Assembly: GCF_905171775.1 (NCBI RefSeq)
Contig: NC_053494.1
Span: 199,329,044 to 199,393,043, forward strand
From: Rana temporaria
Taxonomy: Eukaryota > Chordata > Amphibia > Anura > Ranidae
Direction of reading: 5' to 3'
DNA: 64,000 nucleotides
Program-made: the position numbers and the translations under genes
Part shown: piece by piece, positions 37,666 through 51,600 of the stretch
Layout: every line of letters begins with the position of its first letter
Position numbering within the stretch: the first letter of the stretch is position 1
The notes under the pieces: generated by a model
Told to the model about the DNA's origin: nothing
The model's input: only the letters and a program-made list of their open reading frames with translations
Database searches by the model: none

Positions 37666-40600
37666 TCTCACAAGAGTACACCCCTCACATTTTTGTAAAT
37701 ACTTTATCTTTTCATGTGACAACACTGAAGAAATGACTAGGGGTGCAACGGATCGTCACCGATCCGAACGGGTCACCCCGTTCGGATCGTTGCACCACGC
37801 GATCCGCGGAGCCTCTGCCGTAGGAAAGTCCCCGGCTTCGGCCTAGCCCCGGAGCGGCGGCCATCTTGCTCCACCCCAACCAATCACAGAGCGGCTGTGA
37901 TTGGTTGGATGGGATGTCCCGTCTCTGCACCTGATTGGCCCGCGCCCTCTCTGATTGGAAGGCTGCCCAGATTGGCTGGCTGTCTTGGCACGCTCTGGGA
38001 ATCAGGATGAACTTGTGGAGCTTGAGGGGGAAAAGTGAGCGCCGCTATGAAGGACGGGGACTCAGTGTTCTTTACTAGTGTGGGGGCAATCTTGGACTGG
38101 AACAGTGATGGTGATGACGAGTGGGGGACAATGGTGGACATTACAGTGACGAGTGGGGGGGGCAATGGTGGACATTACCATATAGAGCCATTGGCCCAGC
38201 TAGAGCCCAGACTTGAATCCGACTTTTTTTCATCATTTTTTTTTTTTGCTGATCTGAAAATGATCCGATCCGAGGATCGATCCAATCCGTGAGTTTTTTG
38301 ATCCGTTGCACCCCTAGAAATGACACTTTGCTACAATGTAAAGTAGTGAGTGTACAGCTTGTGTTGGTGTCTTTTTGGTGTTATCACTTTGAACAATAAA
38401 AGGCAATCGGAATTCCTGGATGTTCAGCCATTTATTTTCTTACAAGTTTGCCACGGAGGCGGGCCGGGGGACTCTACGAGATATTCCACCTCAGGTTATC
38501 GGCATACACCTGGAGCAGCGGCTCTTTTTCTTTGTGTATATATAGGGGTCAGCAGGGCAGATGATGGCTAGGCTCAGCAGTTTGTAGGGCAGTGAGTGTA
38601 CAGGGGGTCAGCAGGGCAATATAAGGGAAGTCAGGGGTTACTTCTGGTAGAGCAGAGAACAGGAGTCACTTCAGGCAGTGCAGAGGATCTAGGGAGCTTT
38701 GGGGTGGCACAGGGCCCTCCTAGATCGGCCATGTTCATTTACTTCCTGGAATCAGACAGGAGGGTGTGCTTGGCTGTGAAGACTCCTTGGATATAGGGTG
38801 ACATATGTCTATTTTTGGAAACTAGGAAGCAACTAAAGAAATCTTAAGTTTAAAACTAGTAAATATGACGTACTGAAGTACTTTCCCATCTGAGTACTAA
38901 TGCTAGCAGCATGATTAAAAATAGTCAATGTTTAAGAGTAAGGATGAGCTCCGGCGTGTTCGCATAGAACACGTGTGGAGCCCGCCAGGAAGTCGGCACC
39001 CGCGCTGCGCTAATCACAGCCAGGCAGACATTGTCCGATGCTCGGCTGCAGAGATCGGGAAATGTCTGCCTGGCTGTGATTAGCGCAGCGCGAGTGCCGA
39101 CTTCCTGGCGGGCTCCACACGTGTTCTATGCGAACACGCCGGAGCTCATCCTTATTTAAGAGCGTGAAATTCCGCTGTAAGGCTGCTTTCACATTGAAAG
39201 TGCCCTGGCGTCGGCGGTAAAACGCTGCTATTTTTAGCAGCGATTTACCGTTGTTTTTGCGGGGTACTTTTAACCCCCACTAGCGGCTGAAAAAGGGTTA
39301 AAAGCGCCCCAGTGTGAGAGTATGTGTTGCTGTGAATGTTCTGCAATGGAATGGCTTTCACATGTTGGTCCTTCTTTTAGGCTGGGTTCACACTACTACA
39401 CTACTTTCATCCTACTTTGCTCTGCTACATTGGTCCTACATTTATCCTACATTGGTCCTACATCCATCCTACTTTCATGAACAGGATACTACTTTGGTCC
39501 GACTTCAATGATATTCAATGGGTTGAAGTAGGATCAATGTAGGACCAAAAGTAGTACAGGGAGCATTTTCAAAGTCGGACCGACTTGTGTAGGACCAGTT
39601 AAGACCGCTCTCATAGGGAAACATTGATTTTCACACGTCATGCTACATGAGGCTCCCAATGTAGGACCGTTTGTCGGACAAGTGTGAACCCAGCCTGAAT
39701 CTGTTTTTTTTTTTTTTTAACAAGAGGTGATTTCCATGAATGAATTGCTCTGTGCACATCAGTATAACAAAGTCTACTTGTTTCTTCAGACACGTTGAGG
39801 AGTTCAGCCCGCGGGCGGTGTACACCAGCGGGAAGGCGTCCAGTGCTGCCGGTCTGACTGCGGCTGTAGTGAGGGACGAGGAGTCCCATGAATTTGTGAT
39901 AGAGGCCGGAGCCTTGATGTTGGCTGATAATGTGAGTTCTCATTGGTTTGTTTTAAACCTCCAGGGCTGGCAGTCAGTGCTGCAATCTCTGCATTTGAAA
40001 ATGTTCACCAGAAACTGTTGGCTTTCCTGGAGACTTTAAAGCAGAACTTTACCAATTACAGTTTGATAAAATGTTCTTTTCAACCTGCGTACATTCCACA
40101 TTAATAATTGTGCTACCAAAATTGGTTGTGTGCTGGAAATTGCCTCTAATAATCTCCTTTCTTTGCTGAAGCCCAGAGCCCCTAAACAGCAATAAATCAT
40201 AATGGTTTTAAAAAAGTTACATTCTTTGAATGCCGGGTTTGCTAACTGTCACATTTGCTTGTGTACTAAACCAGGGATCTCCAAACTACGGCCCTCCAGC
40301 TGTTGTGGAACTACACGTCCCATGAGGCATTGTAAAAAATCTGACATTCACAGACATGACTAGGCATAATGGGATTTGTAGTTCTTGAACAACTGGAGGG
40401 TCATAGTTTGGAGACCCCTGTACTAAACCAAATTGTCAAACCATCCAATGGCTGGCGTCAAAACTGATTACATATGTGTGCAGCATCATAGCGGTTGCAG
40501 ATCAAACAGAAGCAGTTTCCTTGGCTCTAAAGGATAGGAGGGTTTATTCCATATTAAGGCTGTCAGCAGAATGGCCTCTACAAACTTGGCAGTGCCTGGA

Positions 40601-43600
40601 AATTGAGAGCAACTGAGCATGTGCAGAGCAGGGTGTGAGACAGTATAGACCAGTGGTTCTCAACCTTTCTAGTGCCGTGACCCCTTGATAAAATTTCCCA
40701 AGTTGTGGGGACCCCTAACGGTAAAATTATTTTCGTATCGTGGGTGGTCAACACCTAAGACAAGTAATTTGCGCCTCGAACCCACGGACATTTAGAACTC
40801 CCTGAGGCCCTTCCACTCGTACAGTATTAAAACCCCCTATGGTACATTTTAGGATGAACCACTCTTTCTCTTCTCCTTTTTTTCCCCCCCTTTTATCTCT
40901 CTATCCTAATTTATTCCTATTTTTTTCCCCCATCCCTCTCTCTAGCCATCTTTCTTGTTCTTTCGCTTATTCTTTCTCCCCCTTTTTTCTTTGTTCCTCC
41001 CCCTCTTTTCATGTATTCTTTATTCCTTCTATTACTCCTTGGTGGGGGGGGTGGGGGTATGAAATCAGTGATAGTACAGGGATGGTGGGATCAGTGGCAG
41101 TGCAAGGGGGGGGGGGGATGGGATGAGTGGCAGTAAAGGGGGGGTTCTGATCAGCCAACTTTGGTGCTCTTGATGAAGGTCATCTGCTGATCTTAGGACT
41201 GTAGTGGAGACTTTTAATGGCAACTCTAATCACAGGTAGTGTTACTCGCTGTGTCTCCAGCTCTATGGTGTCTCGTAGCAGTGACACCTATGCCGAAATC
41301 GGGAGATGGGGTCTCCTCCAGCCCCTCCCACTTCACATTCCTCACCAGTCAGCCGACCTGTAGTCTCTGCCCCCCAGCCATGCTAAAAACTGAATGGGCT
41401 AAGTGGGCGGCCGCAAAAAATCTGGGAGAGCGGTGCCGACTTCAGGAACAGCCCAGGATTCGGGGGCCCCTGGCAAATCGTCATTCGACCCCCAGGTTGA
41501 GAACCACTGGTATAGACGCTTATCAATGTTTTATATAGCTATACCTGCAAAAGGGGCCATCCTGAAGTGATCTAGCAGACTTATTTTTTTGATTAAAGTT
41601 CCACTTTTAGCTCCTGAGGTCAATGTGATGTTGAGCAGTTGATGGTTATTATAACATGGCTTATGGTTTTGGCTGTGGTAAAGTATAGGCAAACCATAAA
41701 CTTCTTTGATCTTTTAGCAAAAAAATTATTTTGAAAGAGTTTTGTTATAATGGGTCATTTGGGCCAGCTTGACCCAAACAAACTAACGTAAAAGTAAACC
41801 TAGACATCGACTAAAGCTGGCTTTGGGCCCGCGCGGGCCTCGGGAGGCTTTTGGCCCACGGGAGGCTTTGGGCCCGCGCGGGCCTCGGGAGGCTTTGGGC
41901 CCGCGCGGCCCTCGGGAGGCTTTGGGCCCGCGCGGGCCTCGGGAGGCTTTGGGCCCGCGCGGCCCTCGGGAGGCTTTGGGCGGGATTTCTATCCACAAAG
42001 ACTTGTAATTTCACAAGTGAAATGTAGGAGCTGCCTGCATTTCTGGCAGATGACCAGGATAACTAGGTTCTTGAAAAGGGATAAAACATTGGGCATGTAT
42101 TGTGGAGATGAGATTTCTGCCCTTATATTTTATGCTTTCTATGACTTAAAGCAGGGGTGGGCAATTATTTTTTCGATGGGGCCACATGAGAAACTAAAAA
42201 TATTTTGGAGGGCCGGGCCAAAAGGCTAAACTCAATACTGCATAAAATCAATTGTATTTCTTTATAAAAAGCAGTAAATATCATTGTTGGACAACTGGTA
42301 CGAGTACTTGTTATAGTTAAACAATGAAAAAGTGAGGTTGCCTTACAAGAAATTTTTTTTAATTTATTAAACAAAATTTCCCAAAACAATGAATATTTTT
42401 CACTATTTGTGACTCATATTAGTAAAAATTTCCAGAGAGGATCAGAGACTGCGGACATGATACCAGAGAGGATCAGAGACTGCGGACATGATACCAGAGA
42501 GGATCAGAGACTGCGCACATGATACCAGAGAGGATCAGAGACTGCAGACATGATACTAGAGAGGATCAGAGAATGCAGACATTGTCCCCATAAAGTCCTG
42601 CCAAACGACAATGTATGCCGTGTCATAAATTATGGTTTATGTATGTCTTATTGTCTTAGTGATTGATTCACATCACAACTTCATTGATAGCTTTTTTTTT
42701 GTATGATTTTTAGTTTTGCTCATTACTGCCACACACGTGCAATGCATGGCTGCATGTGTGTGGCATTGATGAGCAAAAGCAAAAATCATACAAAAAATAA
42801 GGGTATCAATTTCAAATCAATGAAGTTGTGATGTTAATCAATCACTAAGACATACATAAACCAGTGTGCCATCAATTGCTGCCAGTGTGCCATCAATTGC
42901 TGTCAGTGTGCCACCAGTGTGCCATCAATTGCTGCTAGTGTGCCATCAATTGCTGCCAGCAATCCCCACAAGCAAGTACCTGATGATGATGAAATCTCAG
43001 TGTTTTGCTGCCTGCAGTCCTCGGCCGTCTCGGGTCTCCTACAGCAGCCTGTGCAGTGTGCACAGTGTGAGGTGAGGAGTCGGGACCGGGTCATTACTTG
43101 GCGGGAATTGGGGGACTTTTTTGAATTCGGGGACACTCGCTCCACGTGGTGACAGGCGGCTGGGAATGCCGTCAGCGGGGGGCGGGAAAGGAAGCGTGGC
43201 CAGCTCCAATGGCTTCTTCGGCTGAATCAGCGGGGGGCGGGAAAGGAGGCGTGGCCAACACCCACGGGTTTCTTCGGCTGCACCAGCGGGGGGGGCGGGA
43301 AAGAGGTGCGGCTAACACCCGCAATTCTTTCGGCTGCAAATTCAGACTTCAAATTCAGATTTCTAGCGATCCGCCCGGGGGCCGGATTAAAAGGTCTGCC
43401 GGGCCGTATACGGCCCGCGGGCCGTAGTTTGCCCACCTCTGACTTAAAGCCTATCCCACAGACGCTTAGGTTGTATAGCCTGTAACTTTGTGTTTGCACA
43501 CAGTTGGCCCTTGAGCTTAGTGCATTTTGATCCAGTACAACTGCCTACTTGCTGCAGTGCATTGCCTATCCCATCTAATACATTTTTCCTTTCCAGGGTG

Positions 43601-45627
43601 TGTGTTGCATCGATGAATTTGACAAAATGGACCTGAAGGACCAGGTGGCAATCCATGAAGCCATGGAACAGCAAACCATCTCCATCACCAAAGCTGGTGT
43701 TAAGGTAATATTTGCAAACTGGATGACCAGTTTCCCTCTAATTTCCTTCTGTGAGTTTACTGACTTGTACCTTTCTTCATCAGGCAACACTGAACGCAAG
43801 AACATCCATTTTGGCTGCTGCAAACCCTGTTGGAGGACGTTATGACAGGTCAAAGTCCCTGAAACAGAACATCAACTTGTCTGCTCCGATCATGTCAAGA
43901 TTTGACCTCTTTTTCATCCTGGTTGATGAATGCAATGAGGTACCATCATAGCATTTTACATGACTTTCAAGTCTTCATAACCAAGCTAATGGCTAGTAAC
44001 AAGTTTTTCCCAAAGTGAAAGGAGTCCCCCCCCCCCCCCCCCCATAGACAGATATTGTAGGAAGATTCTCCCCTACTACCTGTTCTAGTGATATAGATTT
44101 TTCTTTTTAGTTTGTCAGCGGGACAAATAGAGGGTTCATTTCTCCAATGTGCAATCTTCTGACCCTTCCCTATTGTTCAAAACTATATTTTTGGCTTTAG
44201 CTATAGATTTTAAAGTGAGATGTTTAGATTGATAATTTTTCATTAAACCCAACCGCTATTCCATAATTGCTTTAGTATCCAGGTTTATTAGCTTGGTTCG
44301 GTCTCTGAATTCTGTCCTAATAACTTGTAATGTCTTCAGGTGACGGATTACGCCATTGCTCGGCGTATTGTTGACCTACACTCTCGCATCGACGAATCCA
44401 TTGACAGGGTGTACACCCTCGATGAAGTCCGTAGGTACTTGCTCTTTGCCCGGCAGTTCAAGCCTAAAGTAAGTTTACAGGATTTTTTATTTATTTTTTT
44501 TTTTTTTCTCTATGGTTTGCCCTTATATAAAACTTTTTATATTTGCAACAGATCTCCAAAGATTCAGAAGACTTCATAGTGGAGCAGTACAAGAGGCTGC
44601 GTCAGAGGGATGGCTCTGGGGTTACGAAGTCGGCTTGGAGGATCACTGTCCGGCAGCTGGAGAGTATGATCCGCCTGTCTGAATCCATGGCAAGGATGCA
44701 TTGCAGTGATGAGGTGAGGATTCTGGAACTTTGCGATCTCTCAAAATATCCCATAGATTGTAGACGTTATAACTTTTGCACGAGCCAATTAATTAAAGCC
44801 TATTGACTTTTTTTTTTTCTAACAAAAAATAATGTAGTAGGATACGTATTGGTCTAAATTGATGAAGACATTTTCGTTTTTTTTTTTTCTCTACCCCATC
44901 GGATGTTTGGCCCCAATAGTGAGCTCCAGAGTAAGGGATACCCGATGTACTATTACACTTGACCCCTATCTGGTGGCTGGCAAGCCCTATTCGAGATTGT
45001 ATTAAAGCGACAGTTCCGCTTTTGAGGGATGTTGATACTACCTATGATGTTCACAATTGGGTTCCTGTGCTTGATTAACCCATCCCCCTCACTGAGCTCC
45101 ATTTGACTTGTACTACTCTACCTTTGTTAGAGTTGCCAGTTTTTCTTGGTGAGTAAATTTCCATTGATCCAGGTGTCCTATGTGGGAGTTGAACGCCTTC
45201 AATATTTTGGATTCCCGTTTTTTGGAAGAACGTGTTTTTTTTTTTTTTTATATATATTTTTTTTGTGTGATTTCACCCATTACCTGATCTTCAAGGTCAA
45301 TCGGGACCTACTCAGTATGTCCTGAGGAAGCAATTGGATGCAAAAAGTGTTGACAGGCAGGCATGGAGGAGTTCATGGGACTGATCTTTTGCCAATTGCA
45401 TAGACCCTTCTCTCTTTTTTTTTTTTTTTTTTTTCTTTGCACATTGATGGATTTTCACCACCCTAATGAAAGGATCCATGTCTGTAATTGAGTATCTATT
45501 GACCTTTTGTCTAGTAGAGGGTGTTTTGGCATATTTTATGTTTGTTTTTTTTGTTTTTTTGTCTTGGCTACTCTTCCAATTAGAGAAAACATATTGTATA
45601 TCGGCCTAGTAGGGGTCCCCCATATAT

Positions 45628-45676
<49 letters not shown>

Positions 45677-48600
45677 TATTTATATAATGTGTATGTATAT
45701 TTACACAGCTATATACATTATAATGCAATGGTGGTGTTTGCTAACTTATAGTGGGGCTGTGATAGGGTGGCGGGTAATCTGACACTAACACACTATCTAG
45801 GATTGTCACTGACTTCGCTAGTGACCTGAATACAGTGATGCGTGATAATACTGTACTAATGACACTGGCTGGGAACAGGTTAACATCAAGGGGTCAACTG
45901 TGCCTAACAAGTGTAATGTGTGCTGATTTTACCTTTCTGTCTGGCTGTGGTTTCTTTTTCTTTTTTTTTTTTTTTCTCCCTGCTCTTTGTAGGGGAAGAA
46001 ACAGCCAGATCACTGTTCACATTGGTGTTCTGTGTTTTTTTATTTTTTTTAAACACAGATCTTTGTGTACATGGCCACGGCCAGTCAGCTGACTTCAGCC
46101 AAAATCCTTGGCTGAAATCGGCTGCCAAACTCGTGCGGTCCAATCACTGCAGTGGTTGGCAGGGGGGAACACACATGCGCGCCTGAAGCACAAAGGCAAC
46201 ATACCAGTACGTTGTCCGGCCTGCCTGTGCCACTCGCCCACAGTAAATTTGCTGCCCGCCCATAGTAAAGTATGTGCCAGCTAGAAAGTCACTATGTGTT
46301 TTGTTAAAATAAAACCACCTTCTCCCAATCTACTACATACAGGTGCAGCCAAAACATGTCAAAGAAGCTTTCCGGCTTCTGAACAAGTCCATTATTAGAG
46401 TGGAGACTCCGGATGTGAACCTGGATCAGGAAGATGTGGAGGAAGAGCCGGCTCAGGAGGGCATCAATGGTGAGTGTTCTATGATTTCCTGCCTAGGACT
46501 GGTCATGATGTCGGGACTTTCCTCCTCTAATGTGTTGCTGTTTCAGGCGATGTCGGAATTCCCAACAGTCATGTGACTGGAATAAATGGTCACGCTGATA
46601 GCGAGCCTATGGAGACGTCGTCTGCCAAACCAAGCTTGCGTCTCAGCTTTACAGAATACAAGAGGATCTCCAATCTGTTGGTCCTGCAGCTGAGGAAGAT
46701 GGAGGGTCAGTAAGCGGCATAAACATCTGTGTAATGGTTAATGCTTCTAGCATGGAAATGACAATCGCCTAATTGTCTTGTGCTTGGTCCACACAGATGA
46801 GGATGAATCGACGCAGAAGAAAAGCGAGCTCATTAACTGGTATCTGAAGGATATCGAGTCCGAGATCGACTCTGAAGAGGAACTCATAAACCGGAAGCAG
46901 ATCATTGAGAAAGTTATTCACAGACTAGTTCATTATGTAAGTATATTGACAGCCTTCAACATAAATATAATTACAGAACTTAAAGCCTTCTGTATAGAGG
47001 TGCTGCTGGATCCAGGCAAGAGGTAACGGTTTGAAAGGGTTATATTGCCTCTTACAAATGCAACAACCCTGATCTCATTATTAACCACTTCCGGGCCGCC
47101 GCACACGCCGATATACGTCAGCTGTTTGAAGAGGGATATCTGTTATGGCAGCAGCTGCCATGACCCAGGTATCCTCTTCAGCCGGTGGTCTGGTTTCCGA
47201 TAATGGCGGTCTCTGCAGCGGATTCGCTGCAAGATCACCGGTATCAGCAGAGGGGCTCCCATGCCCCCTGCCGCTTACGGGAGCCGCCGACAGCGGCGGA
47301 GGCGATCGGTTCCTTCTGGTGACTGGGGAAGAGTGAGGGCAAGATGGCCCCCACCCGTCTTTTTGACTCCGGATCTCATATTTAAGAGGGCCTTCATGCT
47401 TTTTTCTATTACAAGGGATGTTTACACAATTAAAAAAAAAAAAAAGGTAAATAAAAGTTAAAATTAATAAGAAACTTTTCAAACGCGCCCTGTCCTGACG
47501 AGCGTGAGCAGCGCCCACATATGAAAACGGTGTTCAAACCACACGTGAGGTATCGCCGCGATCATGGGAGCGAGAGCAATAATTATAGCCGTAGACCTCC
47601 TCTGTAACTCAAAACGGGCAACCTGTAGAATCCTTTTTTTTTTTTTTTTTTTTTTTTTTATAAACGTCGCCTATGGAGATGTTTAAGGGTAAAAGTTTGT
47701 CGCCATTCCACAAGCGTGACATGTTGGATATCAATTTAAACGGCGTAACATTATGTTTCACTATATAAAAACAATTTTGCTAACTTGACTGTTTTTTTAT
47801 TTATTTTTTATTAAAAGTGAATTTAATACGGTGTGACAAAGTATTGCAACGACCGCCATTTTATTCTCTAGGGTGTTAGGGGCAAAAAAGTCATGTTTTA
47901 ATGTTCTAAGTAATTTTCTAGGAAAAAGAAAAATAATTTTAACTTGTAAACAACAAATCTCAGAGGCTCGGTCCTTAACCACTTAAGCCCCGGACCATAT
48001 TGCTGCCTAAAGACCCAAGGGGTTTTTACAGTTCGGGACTGCGTCGCTTTAACAGACAATTGCGCGGTCGTGCGACGTGGCTCCCAAACAAAATTGGCGT
48101 CCTTTTTTCCCCACAAATAGAGCTTTCTTTTGGTGGTATTTGATCACCTCTGCGGTTTTTATTTTTTGCGCTATAAACAAAAATAGAGCAACAATTTTGA
48201 AAAAAATGCAATATTTTTTACTTTTTGCTATAATAAATATCCCCCAAAAACATATATAAAAAAAAATATTTTCCTCAGTTTAGGCCGATACGTATTCTTC
48301 TACCTATTTTTGGTAAAAAAAATCGCAATAATCGTTTATCGGTTGGTTTGCGCAAAATTTATAGCGTTTACAAAATAGGGGATAGTTTTTTTGCATTTTT
48401 ATTTTTTTTACTACTAATGGCGGCGATCAGCGATTTTTTTCGTGACTGCGACATTATGGCGGACACTTCGGACAATTTTGACACATTTTTGGGACAATTG
48501 TCATTTTCACAGCAAAAAATGCATTTAGATTGCATTGTTTATTGTGAAAATGACAGTTGCAGTTTGGGAGTTAACCACAGGGGGCGCTGTAGGAGTTAGG

Positions 48601-51600
48601 GTTTACTTTGTGTGTGTTTACTAGTGTAGGGGGGTGTGGCTGTAGGAATGACGTCATCGATCGTGTCTTCCCTATAAAGGGAATGACGCGATCGATGCGC
48701 CGACACAGTGAAGCACGGGGAAGCCGTGTTTACACACGGCTCTCCCCGTTCTTCAGCTCCGTCGTCCCGGATCGCTCCCCGAGCGGACCCGACCTCCGCA
48801 TGTACCGGGGGGGGGGGGGGGTCCCGATCGGACCCCCCACCCACGTCTAGCAGAGGACGTACAGGTACGTACATGTGCCTGTCCGTGCCATTCTGCTGAC
48901 GTATATGTACATGAGGAGGTCGGGAAGTGGTTAATGTGAGTTTGCTAAATTTTGCAGCGAATCTAGCAGAGAATTTATTGCGTGTTGCAGGCACGGTGCA
49001 CAGACTCTTGCAATGTTGTTCTCTGACGTGTACGGCGGTGTGGATTGAACCACAGAGTGCGGAGTAGGGATTACCAGCATAGTCGCTGTGTAGTGATAAT
49101 GGTTGATGTGCAGGAATTCTCCCGGATCGGGATGATGCAATTGTGCAGGCAGAGCCACAGACCACCATGTTAAACTCAAAGGATCATAAATCTGTATGGG
49201 GGGGGGGTTGCTTTTTGGGTATGGTGTATGTGATCATGCTTCATGTTGCATCCTGTTGCATGATGGCAGTCGCTGGGTTAACTGAATGCAACTCTCTCCA
49301 GAGGCAATCTACCTAGTTTGCAAGTTTTGTCTTGCATTTGTACCTGAACTGGAAGTTACCCATAGCTTATAGTAGGCCTAATAAACTTGTGCATTGCTCC
49401 TTCCCGGCAGCACAAACTTTTCCTGGCTCAGCCACCTCTCCATTGTACTGCTGGGAGCAAAATAAAAATCTGAATACTTGAGAGTATGTGCCTTCCTTCC
49501 CTTTCATGTGACGGCATTGATGAATGAATGGCCCGCTGCTGTCATAGTGGAGGGGACAGTCTTCAGCCCGTGTAAGCTAGAACTAGTTTTTTAGCTAGTT
49601 GGGGCTTATAAAACTAAATGACCAGGCCGTTTTTTGCGATGCGGTAGTGCGACGCTGTACCCAAACAAAATTTACGGGACTGCGGACATATAGGACACTT
49701 TTTTTTTTTTTTTTTTTGGGACCATTGACATTTATACAGCGATTGGTGCTGTAAAAATGCACTGATTACTGTGTAAAGGTCAATGGCAGGGAAGGGTTTA
49801 ACACTAGGGGGCGATCAAGGGGTTAACTGTGTTCCCTGATGTGTGTTCTAACTGTGGGGGGGGACTCGCTATAGGAGATGAGATTGTTCCCGGTTTGTAG
49901 AAACTCGCAATCTGCCTCTCCTCGTAGAGCAAGGATGTGTGTGTTTACACACGCGCACGCACGTCCCTGTTCTGCCGCTCGTGGCCAGGGCCGGATTCCA
50001 GACAAGGCCAGGCCTCGGGGTGGCAGTGGGTGCATGGGCGGCACTGCAGCTGAGAGGAGAGGACACTTTCATTTCCCCCCCTGTCATTTCACGGATGGTG
50101 AGAGGAGAGAAAACAGAGGGAAGAGGAGGTGAGATGGTTTTCAATGTAATTTTCGCCCCCCCCCCCCCCCCCAATGATCAATGCAATTTTTGGCAGCAAC
50201 ACCCCCCCCCCAGTTCTCAATGTCATTTTCAGCAGCAGCATCCCCCCTGCTTCCCAGAGTCCTGCTGAAAAAGTCCCCTGGCGGATAATGTCCCCCCTGT
50301 ACTGCGCAGGCGGGGGCGGCATTGAAGGACCCGGCCTTGGGGCGGCAAAGGGAGTAAATCCGGGCCTGCTGGTGGTTATTGCTACCGCTGGTCACGAGCA
50401 TCGGCACGCCCGCTATCCTGCTTAAAGGGACCTACGTACAGCTACGATGTTGGTGGGAATGAGCCGAACTGCCACAGTATGATGATGGCGGCTGGTCGGC
50501 AAGCGGTTAAATTGGAATATATGATTGGCTACTGAACTTTGTTAAATCAAAGTATCTTTTAGTGTACAGCAAGCATATATTCTGCTGTATCTTATCTCTG
50601 CTACTTTGCTGAGTCACTTTAATAACCATTTGCCAACATTATACTTTTGTAGTATCAGTGGGTGTGAAAGATATCCTTAGAACTATTAGCAGTTAAGTCT
50701 AATGATGGCGTTCAGTATGTAATCAATTTTATTATGGTTCATGTATTGCATGCGGATTACACTGTCCATCAATACTGATGAACTGGGACCAGGGCTGCCT
50801 ACAACTAACTTCTATTCTAATCTGAGATCATTACCTTCTGTGTGGACAGGCTTTGGATTTGTGCCGCCCGCATCAGTTTGAGACTCTTCTGTGATCATTG
50901 AGAATTCTGAAGGGGTGGCCGTTGCATTTAAACCTTTGTGGCTTTTTAATTCCCAGAGAAACCTGCAAACAAAACACAGGTTCTTTGTCCCAACTGTCAA
51001 TTTTGCTTGACGGTTATTTTTGTATGTAAATGAGAGAAATTTTCACTTTTTCACATCACTTTTATTCCATGCGTCACCTGAAATATCAGTACCTAGCCAC
51101 AGGACATGAACCTCCGAACCTTCCCTGGAGGGATGACTGTTGTAATCTCATGGGTTTATTCTGAGGGATTGCAGTTGGGTGCTCACTTTCGACAAACTTT
51201 TTGATTTATTTTTTTCCCCCTTTTATCTGCACCTGCTGCTTTTATAGTGCCTTAAAGTGGAGGTTCACCCGATTTTACAAGTTGGCCTTAAACACAAGGG
51301 CTGACTGGATGTTATAACAGTTCGCTGTCCAAAATCATTAAAAATGCTTCCATACCTTATTTCTGTCATCTTCACCAGGCACTTCCTGGTTTGAGTCCCG
51401 CAGGAGTGGGCGTGTCGCTTTGGCTGCGATCGCCGCAATGATTCCTGGGAGCACAGCGTGATGCTGCCCAGGAGATCATTCTCTATAACCCAGCACACTT
51501 GGTCTCGCATGATTTCTGCACGTCCCATGACTTTTCCAGACAGTCATGTGACGAGGGCGGATACAATTCCACCATTTCAAGTCACCGTATCCCGGAAGCA

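Noticed and set aside
41783..42014. Pro/Arg/Ala-rich ORFs on both strands
   Set aside because: Products of the 27-bp GC-rich minisatellite.
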